64,000 nucleotides of DNA, from assembly GCF_900107405.1 (NCBI RefSeq), contig NZ_FNPV01000003.1, positions 1 through 64,000 of the forward strand. Direction: 5' to 3'. A program made the position numbers and the translations under genes. Positions 45,763 to 55,025 of the stretch are shown piece by piece. The notes beneath the pieces were generated by a model. The model was not told the DNA's origin. It saw only the letters and a program-made list of their open reading frames with translations, and made no database searches. Each line of letters starts with the position of its first letter. Position 1 is the stretch's first letter. Source of the stretch: Tindallia californiensis (GTDB lineage Bacteria > Bacillota > Clostridia > Peptostreptococcales > Tindalliaceae).

Positions 45763-46653
45763 TCACGGATTAATCCATTGTGGGTTTTCATCTATCAACT
45801 GCTTAATATCACTTGCCGAAATGGCAAAGTTCAGATTTTCAGACTGATCAATCTTAAACGTGGTTAATCCTATCAACTCGCCTTTCATGTTTAAAAGCGC
45901 ACCTCCAGAATTACCAGGTGAAATTGGCGCTGTAATCTGAATTAAAGTCTGTGCTTCCGTCTCCCTTAACCCGGATACAATTCCATCCGAAACAGTGTTA
46001 ATCAAACCACGGGGACTTCCTATGGTTACAATTCTTTGACCTGCACTAACTTCCGACACGGCTCCTAACGGAATCGGTTTTTGATTCATCCCTTCCCGGT
46101 TTTTCACTTGCAAAATCGCCAAATCCTGTCGATTGTCATACCCAAGAAGCATTAAATCTTTTTTCATCACAGTTCCATCTTCAGACTCAAAATAAGCTTT
46201 TGCCATATAAGGAGAGGATTCAATGACATGATAATTCGTCACGATATGCCCATACTCACTAATTAACACACCGGAACCCTGACTTTCTCCTGCTTCTATC
46301 TGCACAACACTTTCTTTCAGAGATGCTACCTGTTCCATATTTCGCTCCATTGGAGACTCTAAGGTTTGATATGCCGCCACCAAATCTGATGGTGGCGCTT
46401 GCAAAGAGGACGGTTCTTCTGCCTCACTGTTTTCCTCCTTGCTTTCCGATTTTTCTTCATCCTTTGGTTCTTCATAAGCCTCTATCGGAGCAGAAGCTAC
46501 CTCTGGTTGTTCATGCTTAAAATATTGAAACAACAAAAACCCCGCTGTTCCATAAACAAATAAAAGCATAAATGTAATGCCAGCTATCATTGTAATCGCC
46601 AGAGACTTCGATATTCTTTTTCCCGTTTCTTTACTATTTTCTTTTTTTGCCAT
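45763..46653 (-). CDS. Membrane-anchored trypsin-like serine protease (S1C, DegP-like)
   Basis: About 296 residues from the ATG at 46653 (a GTG three codons earlier is possible). One N-terminal transmembrane helix (about residues 17-46), then an acidic Glu/Ser-rich linker (to about 95), then a trypsin fold. Catalytic residues are His in HIVTNYHVIES, Asp in DNRQDLAILQV and Ser in ISPGNSGGALLNMKG. There is no PDZ domain after it, unlike typical HtrA proteins. The active domain should lie outside the cytoplasmic membrane. It follows the HD-GYP gene by about 90 bp in the same direction. Confidence 0.9.
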   Translation of the reverse strand: MAKKENSKETGKRISKSLAITMIAGITFMLLFVYGTAGFLLFQYFKHEQPEVASAPIEAYEEPKDEEKSESKEENSEAEEPSSLQAPPSDLVAAYQTLESPMERNMEQVASLKESVVQIEAGESQGSGVLISEYGHIVTNYHVIESSPYMAKAYFESEDGTVMKKDLMLLGYDNRQDLAILQVKNREGMNQKPIPLGAVSEVSAGQRIVTIGSPRGLINTVSDGIVSGLRETEAQTLIQITAPISPGNSGGALLNMKGELIGLTTFKIDQSENLNFAISASDIKQLIDENPQWINP

Positions 46654-46750
46654 TTTTTTCACCCACTAACACAAATCCAGAACCATTGGTTTCCAATGGT
46701 TTCCTTATATTTATACGCCTATCCTTCTATCCAATTAAAATTTTCCCCAT

Positions 46751-47836
46751 CTAGTCAACAGTATCCGACACCTCACCGGGATCTTTCAATGTCTTTATAA
46801 TCGTATAGCTTCTCGTTTTCATTAAATCAATTTTTTTTCCTCTTAAGGGTCCTTTCACAATGGTAAGAATCGGTCTTGTATGAAAAGGTGCATTGGTTCC
46901 CGTAACCACAGCAGAAGTACCATCGTTAAGCTCCACTAATGTATTGATTGGATATGGATTAATATTTTGCTTAAATTCTTCAACCAATTTCGGATTAAAA
47001 TGCGTCCCCGACTGCGACATAATAAACTCATGGACTTCTGAAACAGAATACGCTTTACGATAAGGCCGATCATTCAACATAGAATCAAAGGTATCGGCTA
47101 ACCGAATAACTTGACCATTTTCATGAATCGCATGACCCTTTTTCTGATTTGGATAACCGCTGCCATCCCATCTTTCATGATGCTCTAAAATGGCTTTCAA
47201 AATCTCAGCATCTAAACTAGCGTTATCTTTTAAGAACAGATATCCTTTTACCGGATGGCTTTTAATTGTCTGATATTCTTCTTCGGTGAGTTTTGGTTTT
47301 TTCATGATTTCCAAAGGAATAAATAACATCCCTATATCATGGAAAATGGCAGCTCTTCCTAAGGATTCAAGTTGCATTTTTGACAAACCAAGGCTTGTTC
47401 CCAGCAACATTGATTTTATCATGACACCAACAGAGTGTTGATAAAGATATTCGTAAGCCGATCTCATACTGGCCAGTTTTTCAATGACCGCTTTTTCCCC
47501 CAAAAAATCTTCCACAACAGAACTCATCATTGCCTTTACTTCGTAGAGCTTAAAATCCCGATCTTCGTCAGGCTTTGTTCCTCTGATTCTAACCAGTTGC
47601 CTTAACTGTGCCGTCATTTTATTGTGAACTTCTGGTCGAATTACTTCCTGGAGCTGGTAGTCAAGCATTTTTTCATAGATACGAATATGCTGGACACCCT
47701 CCATATATATTTGCATTCTATTAAACACAGTGATCACTGTACCCGAAGGATAGATCATTTTACCTTGTCTGTTATAGACCGGTTCTGCCAAAACGCTTTT
47801 TTCTTCTGCGTAATTGGTTTTCACTTCTCTTATCAT
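46751..47836 (-). CDS. HD-GYP domain protein, probable c-di-GMP phosphodiesterase
   Basis: 361 residues from the ATG at 47836 (GAGAGGG 5 nt before). An N-terminal module (SVLAEPVYNRQGKMIYPSGTVITV) is followed by an HD-GYP domain with all hallmark residues: AAIFHDIGMLFIP (HD), IKSHPVKGYLF, ILEHHERWDGSGYP (HH and GYP) and IRLADTFDSM with the last metal Asp. Intact motifs predict hydrolysis of c-di-GMP to GMP. It follows a GGDEF cyclase gene and has its own promoter at 47878-47906. A c-di-GMP riboswitch lies 10 kb downstream. Confidence 0.93.
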   Translation of the reverse strand: MIREVKTNYAEEKSVLAEPVYNRQGKMIYPSGTVITVFNRMQIYMEGVQHIRIYEKMLDYQLQEVIRPEVHNKMTAQLRQLVRIRGTKPDEDRDFKLYEVKAMMSSVVEDFLGEKAVIEKLASMRSAYEYLYQHSVGVMIKSMLLGTSLGLSKMQLESLGRAAIFHDIGMLFIPLEIMKKPKLTEEEYQTIKSHPVKGYLFLKDNASLDAEILKAILEHHERWDGSGYPNQKKGHAIHENGQVIRLADTFDSMLNDRPYRKAYSVSEVHEFIMSQSGTHFNPKLVEEFKQNINPYPINTLVELNDGTSAVVTGTNAPFHTRPILTIVKGPLRGKKIDLMKTRSYTIIKTLKDPGEVSDTVD

Positions 47837-47877
47837 AATTTCCCTCTCCATTAGTTCAGAAATGACTATCCATTACT

Positions 47878-47906
47878 ATTATACTGGATGAAGTCTTTTT
47901 CAACAA
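47878..47906 (-). promoter_or_regulatory. Sigma-A promoter for the HD-GYP gene
   Basis: TTGTTG (47906-47901), a 17-bp spacer and a perfect TATAAT (47883-47878) lie between the GGDEF stop codon and the HD-GYP gene. Confidence 0.7.
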
Positions 47907-47932
47907 GTCCAATGACTAATAGTATGTTAGAC

Positions 47933-49123
47933 TTAGAAAACTTCATGGTGAGAAACATCGTTCCCTCCTTTTTCTTTCGATTTATAAAGACCTTTGTCGG
48001 CTATTTGTATTAATTCAAGAACCGTTTCACCATCTTCCGGAAACACAGCGATCCCAATAGAAATGGTAAAGTGTGGCTCTTTTGTTTTTCTGATTTTCTC
48101 CAAAAGCCTTTCGGCCACCAGCCTGCTTTCCGCAAGGTTTAACTTTGGCAGCAGTACAATAAATTCGTCTCCTCCGTAACGGCCCAAATAATCGTATTCA
48201 CGAATAACCCCTTGAGTAATAGAGGCTAAGGTTTTAAGAGCGATGTCTCCCTTTACATGACCTAAGTTATCATTGATACGTTTAAATTTATCAATATCGA
48301 ACATCAATACCGAAAAAGAAGTGCCATCATTCTGTTTTATCTGTTCATCAATAAAGTCCATAATGCTGATTCGGTTAAAAGCTCCTGTTAATCCATCTTT
48401 TTTTGCATTTTCCAAAACAGCCTGATGGCTTCTTATTAATTCATTTTCCTTTCTTTTTGCTGCATTATCAGCTGTTTTTTGCAAACGCCGCTGATAGTTA
48501 TCCGCTGAACGTTGCAGCATTTTTATTTCTTTTTCCATGGTGCCAGAAAAGTGAATTAACAAAAGGCTATAACCTACTATTTTAAGAATCATGGATACCT
48601 CTGGCACATAGAGAGAGCCTCTAAAAAATTGAACCGTATAAGCCAAAACAATCATCAGAAGTCCGTAATGAAATTGATAAAACGCATCTTTTGATTGACG
48701 AATTTTTGCAAAAATCACGAAACCAGGAATCCAGAAAAACCATAATGCCGTCCGATAGTTTATCCATCTCAAAAATTCAGTAGCAAACTTATTGATCGAT
48801 AAAAAAAGGATCCCTGTCATCACTGCAGCTGTTACCATTAAGGCTATTGGGTTTGTTTTTTCTGATAATAAATCCAGATAAACCATCATCACCCCTATTA
48901 GCATCAAAAATTCCGCTAGCCAATAAATCTGATCTATCTGCAACCCCGGAGTAAGCAACAGTCCACTCAGCAAGTACCCTGAAAAAGGAATGGCAAAAAT
49001 AGCGCCTAGCAGCCTTTCACGCTTATGCTGATAAGGGAAGTTAATGGCCATTATCAGAATACTGAAACTGACACTGAGCGAATACAACCATAAAAACCGA
49101 TTGGCCGTATGATAATAGTCCAT
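47933..49123 (-). CDS. Membrane GGDEF diguanylate cyclase
   Basis: 396 residues from the ATG at 49123 (GGGGGGAG before it). The N-terminal half (about residues 10-205) is hydrophobic with seven or so predicted helices, a 7TM-like sensor of no named family that I can recognise, then a short coiled coil (about 205-235). The GGDEF domain follows, with DGLTGAFNR, FDIDKFKRINDNLGHVKGD and an intact active site GRYGGDEF. The product-inhibition I-site RxxD (REYD) lies five residues before GGDEF. It should make c-di-GMP and be feedback-inhibited. The opposing HD-GYP enzyme is the next gene. Confidence 0.93.
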   Translation of the reverse strand: MDYYHTANRFLWLYSLSVSFSILIMAINFPYQHKRERLLGAIFAIPFSGYLLSGLLLTPGLQIDQIYWLAEFLMLIGVMMVYLDLLSEKTNPIALMVTAAVMTGILFLSINKFATEFLRWINYRTALWFFWIPGFVIFAKIRQSKDAFYQFHYGLLMIVLAYTVQFFRGSLYVPEVSMILKIVGYSLLLIHFSGTMEKEIKMLQRSADNYQRRLQKTADNAAKRKENELIRSHQAVLENAKKDGLTGAFNRISIMDFIDEQIKQNDGTSFSVLMFDIDKFKRINDNLGHVKGDIALKTLASITQGVIREYDYLGRYGGDEFIVLLPKLNLAESRLVAERLLEKIRKTKEPHFTISIGIAVFPEDGETVLELIQIADKGLYKSKEKGGNDVSHHEVF

Positions 49124-49158
49124 CAAACTCCCCCCCTTTTTTCTTTCTTACTTTTCTT

Positions 49159-49195
49159 TACACATCCTTAGCTTTTATAAAAGGATGTTTTTTAC
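49159..49195 (+). terminator. Hairpin with a T run on the plus strand, after the PhoH gene
   Basis: The stem ACATCCTT/AAGGATGT is followed by six T residues only on the plus strand; on the minus strand the T run precedes the stem. As no plus-strand gene is present, it may act as a minus-strand RNA stability element or stop antisense transcripts. Confidence 0.45.
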
Positions 49196-50562
49196 ATGTG
49201 CTTCTCAGCTAACTGCGCCAACGGGCTTCTCTCTACTTGTCGAAGCGTGATGTGACCGGTAATATCAAAAGGCTTCATTCGATCAACGGTATAAACTAAT
49301 CCGTTGGATTTTGAGTCAACTAATACGTTATCAATTTGATTATCGGAAGGATCACCTAAGAATAAAAACTTTGCATCCTCACCGGCCCTTGTCAACATTA
49401 GCTTGGCTAGGTGTGGCGTTGTTTCCTGCGCTTCATCAACAATTACCAGTGCATTTGCCAGGGTTCTTCCTCGCATATAGTTAAAGGTTTTCATTTCTAA
49501 CACACCTGCATCCATATAGGTATTAATGAAATGTTCCACTGAAAAATCCGGTTTTTCACTTTTTGCATAGTTCCGAGATCCAGCTTCCTTTTTCCCTTTT
49601 TGCTTTTGATCAAAAAGATTATCGACAGCATCATAAAATGCTTGCATCCAAGGCTTTAACTTTTCTTTTTCTTCTCCTGGTAAAAATCCAATATCATTTC
49701 CTGCAGGAACAACAGGACGGACAAAAATAATTTTTCTGTACATGTTTTTCTCCAAGACACTCTGCAATGCATAAGCGATACTAATAATGCTTTTACCGCT
49801 GCCAGCACCACCTATAATGGTTGCAAAGTTAATATCCGGATCATGTAGCAATTCCATGGCCATCTTTTGTTCTCTGTTAATCGGCTTCAATCCCCACGTA
49901 TATTCATTGGCATACTCTAAAGGTTGTATTCGATCTCCTTTTGCTTTCGCAAGCACTTCATGACCTGATTGATCCTTACTCTTAATATGAAAAAAATGAT
50001 TTGGGTATATGGATTCCATCACAGTTTCTGGAACAGTCAACCCACCAGCGTAAATCTTATTGATATCTTCTGAAGGTAACTCCAATTCACTATAGCCTTT
50101 ATAAAGATCATCTGTTCGCACTTTGTCAGTCTCATAATCCTGAACTTTTAGGCCTAAAGCATCTGCCTTTACGGTCATACACATATCTTTTGTAACAAGA
50201 ATCGTCGGCCTTTCTTTATCTTTTTCTGCCACTGCTTTTGCAATGGCCAGTATCCGATTATCGTTTTTTTTCGTATCGATGCCTTCCGGAAGGTTATTGA
50301 CATTCACATAATTCATCTCAATGCGAATCAGTCCTCCTGATGGTAATCGTATCCCCTCCACAAAATCACCATGCTGCCTAACTTTATTTAGCTCTTTTAA
50401 TACCTGCCGGGCATGATAACCGACCATTCCTGAAGCTTTTTTCAATCCATCCAGCTCTTCTACCGTTACCAAGGGTAAAATCAAATGGTTATCCTGAAAA
50501 TTATACAGAAATAATGGATCATGAATCATTACATTGGTATCAATTACATAGTTTTTTATCAT
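49192..50562 (-). CDS. PIN-PhoH fusion ATPase/ribonuclease (PhoH2/YlaK type)
   Basis: 456 residues. The N-terminal PIN nuclease domain has its acidic residues in VIDTNVMIHD, TVEELDGLKK and KKNDNRILAIAKA (about residues 5-125). The C-terminal PhoH-type P-loop ATPase (about 225-456) has Walker A IGGAGSGKSIISIA, IIFVRPVVPAGNDIGFLPGEEKEKL, Walker B LVIVDEAQETTP and LGDPSDNQID. Members of this fusion are reported as RNA helicase/RNases. Not linked functionally to neighbours. Start at 50562, 48 bp downstream of the flavoprotein gene. Confidence 0.92.
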   Translation of the reverse strand: MIKNYVIDTNVMIHDPLFLYNFQDNHLILPLVTVEELDGLKKASGMVGYHARQVLKELNKVRQHGDFVEGIRLPSGGLIRIEMNYVNVNNLPEGIDTKKNDNRILAIAKAVAEKDKERPTILVTKDMCMTVKADALGLKVQDYETDKVRTDDLYKGYSELELPSEDINKIYAGGLTVPETVMESIYPNHFFHIKSKDQSGHEVLAKAKGDRIQPLEYANEYTWGLKPINREQKMAMELLHDPDINFATIIGGAGSGKSIISIAYALQSVLEKNMYRKIIFVRPVVPAGNDIGFLPGEEKEKLKPWMQAFYDAVDNLFDQKQKGKKEAGSRNYAKSEKPDFSVEHFINTYMDAGVLEMKTFNYMRGRTLANALVIVDEAQETTPHLAKLMLTRAGEDAKFLFLGDPSDNQIDNVLVDSKSNGLVYTVDRMKPFDITGHITLRQVERSPLAQLAEKHM

Positions 50563-50610
50563 CTTAACAGCTCCTTTATGGTGTATTTTTTTATTATTCA
50601 GTAAAACCCT

Positions 50611-51951
50611 TTATTCAGCAGCGTTAGCCGCAATTTGAATAACATCCCAAACGGTAGCAAAGGGAGGTGCATAACAAAAATCAACTAACCCTAGTGTTTC
50701 AGGTGTCATTTTTTGAAAAATAGCCAAGGCTAATACATCCAGTCGCTTTCCAGCTTCTACAGGTCCTACTATCTGTCCCCCTAAAAGATGACGACTATCT
50801 CTATGATATACCAGTTTCACCGTTACTTTCTCTGATCCAGGATAGGATTTAGCATGACTTTGTCCTTTAACCGTCACTGCCTTGACCGGTATTCCGGCTG
50901 CTGCAGCTTCCTTCTCTGTAATTCCAGTTTTCCCAAAAGCCAGGTCCATTACTTTTACAATAGAAGTACCCAAAATTCCAGGGAAACTGTCATTTTTTCC
51001 CCCAATGACCGCACCGGCTATTTTTCCTTGCTTGTTTGCCGTAGTTCCCAGAGGCATATAGACCTGCTTATTCAGAATTCGATGAAAAACCGTTGCACAA
51101 TCGCCGGCTGCAAATACATCCGGTACATTGGTTTGGCTTTTTTCATCAACCATAATCGCTCCTTGTTCCGTCATTTTAATTCCTGATTCTTTCAACCATG
51201 ACGTGTTCGGCCTAATTCCAAGAGCAAAAATCAACTGATCTGTCGGATAGCGTTGCCAATCCGTTACTACACACTGAACTTTATTCTCACCTTCTACTTT
51301 CTTTACGGTTTCCTCCAAACGAATGGTAGCTCCATATTTTCTTAATATTTCTGCTGCCATTTCACCAAATTCAGGGTCCATCGTGTTTAAGAGTTGTGAC
51401 GGTCTTTGAATCACAGTGACTTTTTTGCCGCGTTTCAACATCGCTTCGGCAATTTCCATATTAATATAACCGCCGCCGACCAGCGTTATTTGATGCACCT
51501 CCTCCTGCATCATGTTTTCGTGTATTTTTTTTCCATCTGGGATTGTTTTAAGAAGGTGCACGCCGTTCAGCTCAGTTCCTTGCATCGCAGGGCATACAGG
51601 ATCGGCTCCTGTAGCAATAACTAAATAGTCATAAGATGCCTTTATCAAGTTTCCATTCTGCCTATTTTGGATCTCTACTATTTTTGACGAAGGATCCAAC
51701 TTAATCGCTTCATGATGCAAATATATTTTGATTCCTTTTTCTCTAAATTGATCTGGCTGCCTAACAATCAAGTCTTCTGCCTCTTTTAAGTATCCAGCCA
51801 AGTAATATGGCAGTCCGCACTGACCGTAAGCCACATGTCCACCTCGTTCATATACAGTTACGTCCAGATTAGGATTTTCTCTTTTTGCTTTCGAAGCAGC
51901 ACTCATTCCTGCTGCAACACCGCCAAGAACAATTAACTTTTCTTTTTTCAA
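50611..51951 (-). CDS. FAD/NAD(P) flavoprotein of the CoA-disulfide reductase / NADH oxidase family
   Basis: 446 residues. An N-terminal FAD fingerprint (IVLGGVAAGMSAASKAKRE), the single redox cysteine Cys45 in YGQCGLPYYLAGY, the NAD-binding VGGGYINMEIAE, the second FAD motif DVFAAGDCATV and a C-terminal dimerisation domain. The single-Cys pattern is shared by CoA-disulfide reductases, water-forming NADH oxidases and polysulfide reductases; no rhodanese domain is attached. A role against oxygen or disulfide stress, or in sulfur reduction, would suit an anaerobe. The start is TTG at 51951, with GGGGGAG 8 nt before. Confidence 0.88.
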   Translation of the reverse strand: MKKEKLIVLGGVAAGMSAASKAKRENPNLDVTVYERGGHVAYGQCGLPYYLAGYLKEAEDLIVRQPDQFREKGIKIYLHHEAIKLDPSSKIVEIQNRQNGNLIKASYDYLVIATGADPVCPAMQGTELNGVHLLKTIPDGKKIHENMMQEEVHQITLVGGGYINMEIAEAMLKRGKKVTVIQRPSQLLNTMDPEFGEMAAEILRKYGATIRLEETVKKVEGENKVQCVVTDWQRYPTDQLIFALGIRPNTSWLKESGIKMTEQGAIMVDEKSQTNVPDVFAAGDCATVFHRILNKQVYMPLGTTANKQGKIAGAVIGGKNDSFPGILGTSIVKVMDLAFGKTGITEKEAAAAGIPVKAVTVKGQSHAKSYPGSEKVTVKLVYHRDSRHLLGGQIVGPVEAGKRLDVLALAIFQKMTPETLGLVDFCYAPPFATVWDVIQIAANAAE

Positions 51952-52194
51952 TCAAAGTCTCCCCCTTTTAGCGGATGCTTGTATCCGTTCATCCTATTTC
52001 ATTAATAAATAGCTTTTCCCTGTTCTTGTACTGCAATCAATAAAGAGTTCTTTCTTTAAGAAATATGTACCCCACTTAGCGCCAAGCATTCAACATCATA
52101 GCGAAATATCAGCGAAATATCCAGAGAGTTCTGAAGTTTATCCGACGAAACTACCGTTAAGGCTCCAGCTTCCTTAAATAACCAAAAACGTAAA
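51952..52194. other. Gap between lipA and the flavoprotein gene
   Basis: No supported gene. On the minus strand one frame is open for about 55 codons (roughly 52218 to 52050) without a start codon, ending TAA; it may be a gene relic or chance. A direct repeat of GATATTTCGCT occurs twice in tandem near 52102-52125, and a hairpin with arms GCGGAT/ATCCG lies just before the flavoprotein gene. Confidence 0.4.
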
Positions 52195-52213
52195 AAGCCG
52201 CTGTTTGCGGCTT
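52192..52213 (-). terminator. Terminator after lipA
   Basis: The stem AAGCCGC/GCGGCTT (52195-52213) with a short loop is followed by five T residues on the minus strand, six bases past the lipA stop. Confidence 0.88.
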
Positions 52214-52218
52214 CTGCA

Positions 52219-53085
52219 TCATTTTTTACTCAGCACTTCCATGGCACGAGCAGCGTTATAAGAACTACGAATAAAAGGGCCGCTCTCCACAAAAGAAATC
52301 CCTATTGCCAGCCCCTGTTGTTGATAACTTTCAAACTGTTCCGGTGTGATAAATTCTTCTACAGGCAAATGCTCTGGTGATGGTTGCAAATATTGACCAA
52401 TCGTTAAAATATCACAGTGAATTTTCGATAACTCCTGCATGACTTCCACTACTTCTTTCTCCGTCTCCCCCAGTCCAACCATGATCCCTGTTTTAGACAG
52501 TATAGAAGGTGTTTTCTTTTTCACTTCTTCAAGCAGATTCATTGAACGTTGAAAATTCGCACCAGGTCGCACTATCTCATAAAGAGAAGGGACTGTTTCA
52601 ATATTATGGTTAAGTATTTCTGGCTTTGCCTGTAAAACGGTTTCTAAGGCCTTGTGATCTCCTTGAAAATCCGGAATCAATACTTCTATTGTTGTCGTAG
52701 GATTTTTTTTCCGAATGCTTCGAATGGTTTCAGCAAAATGTTCTGCTCCGCCATCTGGCAAATCATCCCTTGTAACCGAAGTAATCACGGCATGTTTTAA
52801 TCCCAGCTGCGCTACCGCATCGGCTACATGTTGGGGTTCACACAAGTCCAAAGCTGGAACTTCGCCTTTCGTAACCGCACAAAACCGACATCCCCTGGTA
52901 CATATATCACCCATAATCATAAAGGTAGCCGTACGCTTTTCAAAACACTCTCCTACATTGGGGCAATTTGCTTCCTGACATACGGTATGCAGTGACAGAT
53001 TTTTTACCATTGCTTGCATTTTATCCAAGCTCTTTTTATCTGGCATTTTCTTTCTTAGCCATTCAGGCTTCCGTTTTACTGGCAA
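52219..53085 (-). CDS. lipA: Lipoyl synthase
   Basis: Radical-SAM enzyme that inserts two sulfurs into protein-bound octanoyl groups. It has 288 residues with both cluster motifs: the auxiliary CQEANCPNVGEC (Cys-x4-Cys-x5-Cys) and the radical-SAM CTRGCRFCAV, plus the C-terminal RSSY. The TTG start at 53085 has GAGGTG 7 nt before, lying within the end of lipB (23-nt overlap), so translation is coupled. A complete de novo lipoate pair (LipB-LipA) is present; no lipoylated protein gene is in the window, so the target (glycine cleavage H protein is likely in an amino-acid fermenter) is inference. Confidence 0.96.
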   Translation of the reverse strand: MPVKRKPEWLRKKMPDKKSLDKMQAMVKNLSLHTVCQEANCPNVGECFEKRTATFMIMGDICTRGCRFCAVTKGEVPALDLCEPQHVADAVAQLGLKHAVITSVTRDDLPDGGAEHFAETIRSIRKKNPTTTIEVLIPDFQGDHKALETVLQAKPEILNHNIETVPSLYEIVRPGANFQRSMNLLEEVKKKTPSILSKTGIMVGLGETEKEVVEVMQELSKIHCDILTIGQYLQPSPEHLPVEEFITPEQFESYQQQGLAIGISFVESGPFIRSSYNAARAMEVLSKK

Positions 53086-53755
53086 TCCATTTCACCTCTT
53101 CCATTGTAATTGATTCTAATTCGGTCATATACATACCTTCAAAGTTTTTTTTCAAAAACTGTATCATATCCTCACGCTGATAATCAACGCCCTGCTTTTC
53201 TATGGATGTGATCCCGTATTCCGTAATGCCGCAGGGATTAATATAACGAAAATGGTCTAGATTGGTTGTGTGATTCAGTGCAAACCCGTGCATCGTAGCC
53301 CATCGTTTGATCGCAACTCCTAATGCACATATTTTTTCATCTTCTATCCATATGCCTCGATATTTCTCTTTCCGATTGCTTTTCATATTTACATGTTTAA
53401 GGGTTTCCATAATCCACTCTTCCATTTGCCAAACAAACCACTGTACATCCTTTTTAAAATGTTCCATGTTTACTAATAAGTATCCTACAATCTGTCCAGG
53501 TCCATGATATGTCACATTACCTCCCCTGTTGCTCTCGAAAACTTGAAATCCTTGATTTTTAACATAGTCAACAGAAAAAAGAAAATCTTCTTCCTTTCGA
53601 TTTCTTCCTAATGTAAATACTGGTGGATGTTCCACAAAAAATAGATACCCGGGTATTTCACGATTCATTTGAAGCTGTCGGTTTATTTTTTTTTGAATCT
53701 CAAAAGCTTCTTCATAGTCCATCACACCTAAATCAGCTGTCTTAATCATCTTCAC
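53063..53755 (-). CDS. lipB: Octanoyl-[acyl carrier protein]:protein octanoyltransferase
   Basis: Transfers octanoate from ACP to the lysine of lipoyl domains. It has 230 residues with the family signature RGGNVTYHGPGQIVGYLL, the conserved lysine-containing stretch ALGVAIKRWATMHGFALN (Lys and His) and the INPCGI motif with the catalytic Cys. The GTG at 53755 has GGGGTG before it; an ATG two codons later is possible. First of the lipB-lipA pair. Confidence 0.95.
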   Translation of the reverse strand: MKMIKTADLGVMDYEEAFEIQKKINRQLQMNREIPGYLFFVEHPPVFTLGRNRKEEDFLFSVDYVKNQGFQVFESNRGGNVTYHGPGQIVGYLLVNMEHFKKDVQWFVWQMEEWIMETLKHVNMKSNRKEKYRGIWIEDEKICALGVAIKRWATMHGFALNHTTNLDHFRYINPCGITEYGITSIEKQGVDYQREDMIQFLKKNFEGMYMTELESITMEEVKWIASKTEA

Positions 53756-53783
53756 CTTATCACCCCTTACGTTTATCTGATGA

Positions 53784-54995
53784 CTATTCTATCCCTAAGA
53801 TCCGTACGGCCATTTTTGTCCCTTTTCCAGGAGTGCTTTGAATCACCAGCTCAGCCCCAGTCTGCTCAATGAGCTCTCTGGATATCAACAAACCCATCCC
53901 TGTGCCCTTTTCCTGATTGGTTCCTAAACGACTTTCACCTTTGTCTTTCATAATCTTCAGGATTTGTTGTTCTGTCATCCCGATACCCGTATCCTTCACA
54001 CCTATTAAAACTCCTTGCTCAGTGGTCTCAGCAAATAAAGTAACCACACCACCTGTTTCTGTATACTTCAAAGCATTGGTAAGAAAATTTCGCAAGACGG
54101 TTTTTAAGACATTATAATCATACGCAACTTTTATTTGTTGTGTCTTTTTTCCTTTGTGAATCAGATGAATTTGCTTTTGATTTGCTTGTTGCTTAAACAG
54201 GTTTTCCATCTCTTCCAATACGGATGCCACATAAAATTTTTCCGGCTTCTGATCTATACTTCCCTTATGAGTACTGGCCCACTGAAGGATGTTTTCTAAC
54301 AGCGTATAGCTGTTTTTTGAAGCTTCCTGCAACTCTCTCATGATGTGATCTTTTTCTTCTTCCGAAAAATCTTCCGGCGATTCCAACATCATTTCAAACA
54401 AACTCACCACATTTCCTAAAGAATTTTTAAGGTCGTGAGCCATAATACGCATCATTCGGTTCATGATTTTATTAGATTTTTTTAATGCTTTTTCTGAATC
54501 AAATAATTTGTTTTCTGCTATTTTTCTTTCTGTAATATCAAAAACAATTCCCCGAATTCGATGTGGCGCTCCACCTTTTGTCTTCTCAATAATTTTTCCG
54601 CGATCATAAAACCATTTAACTTTTCCTGTACGGGTTAAAATCCGATATTCCGTCTCGTATACCGGCTTTTCTCCCCGCAGATGTTCTCTCATCGCCTGAT
54701 TAGCTTCTTCTCTATCTTCTGGATGAATCATCTCAACAAAATCTTCTATGCTGAAAAAATCTTTTTCCGGATCGTATTCCAAGGCTTCCAGCTTCAAAGG
54801 ATTGGCATGCACTTTTCTTGTTACATAATCCATTTCCCAATGTCCCAAGTTTCCAGCCCAAGCAAACTCCAATTTTTCATCCCTTGCCTTTTCTTCCATA
54901 AGTTCCTTTTCCCGTTTTTTTAGTTCTTTTATTTCAGCTTGACATTCTTCAAGCTCCCGCTTCAGATCTTTCACTACTTCTGGAGAATTTTTCAA
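53784..54995 (-). CDS. Orphan soluble PAS sensor histidine kinase
   Basis: 403 residues. An N-terminal charged coiled coil (about 1-45), a PAS domain with PAC motif (about 45-160: LGHWEMDYVTRKVHANPL, then HRIRGIVFDITERK), a HisKA domain with phospho-acceptor His in RIMAHDLKNSLGN, and an ATPase domain with N box NFLTNALKYTETGG, G1 DTGIGM and G2 GTGMGLLIS. No transmembrane helix, so a cytoplasmic sensor. No response-regulator gene is adjacent. The start is TTG at 54995, with AGGAGG before. The ligand is unknown. Confidence 0.9.
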   Translation of the reverse strand: MKNSPEVVKDLKRELEECQAEIKELKKREKELMEEKARDEKLEFAWAGNLGHWEMDYVTRKVHANPLKLEALEYDPEKDFFSIEDFVEMIHPEDREEANQAMREHLRGEKPVYETEYRILTRTGKVKWFYDRGKIIEKTKGGAPHRIRGIVFDITERKIAENKLFDSEKALKKSNKIMNRMMRIMAHDLKNSLGNVVSLFEMMLESPEDFSEEEKDHIMRELQEASKNSYTLLENILQWASTHKGSIDQKPEKFYVASVLEEMENLFKQQANQKQIHLIHKGKKTQQIKVAYDYNVLKTVLRNFLTNALKYTETGGVVTLFAETTEQGVLIGVKDTGIGMTEQQILKIMKDKGESRLGTNQEKGTGMGLLISRELIEQTGAELVIQSTPGKGTKMAVRILGIE

Positions 54996-55025
54996 CGTTT
55001 CACCTCCTGCTGTCCACCTTTTTCC

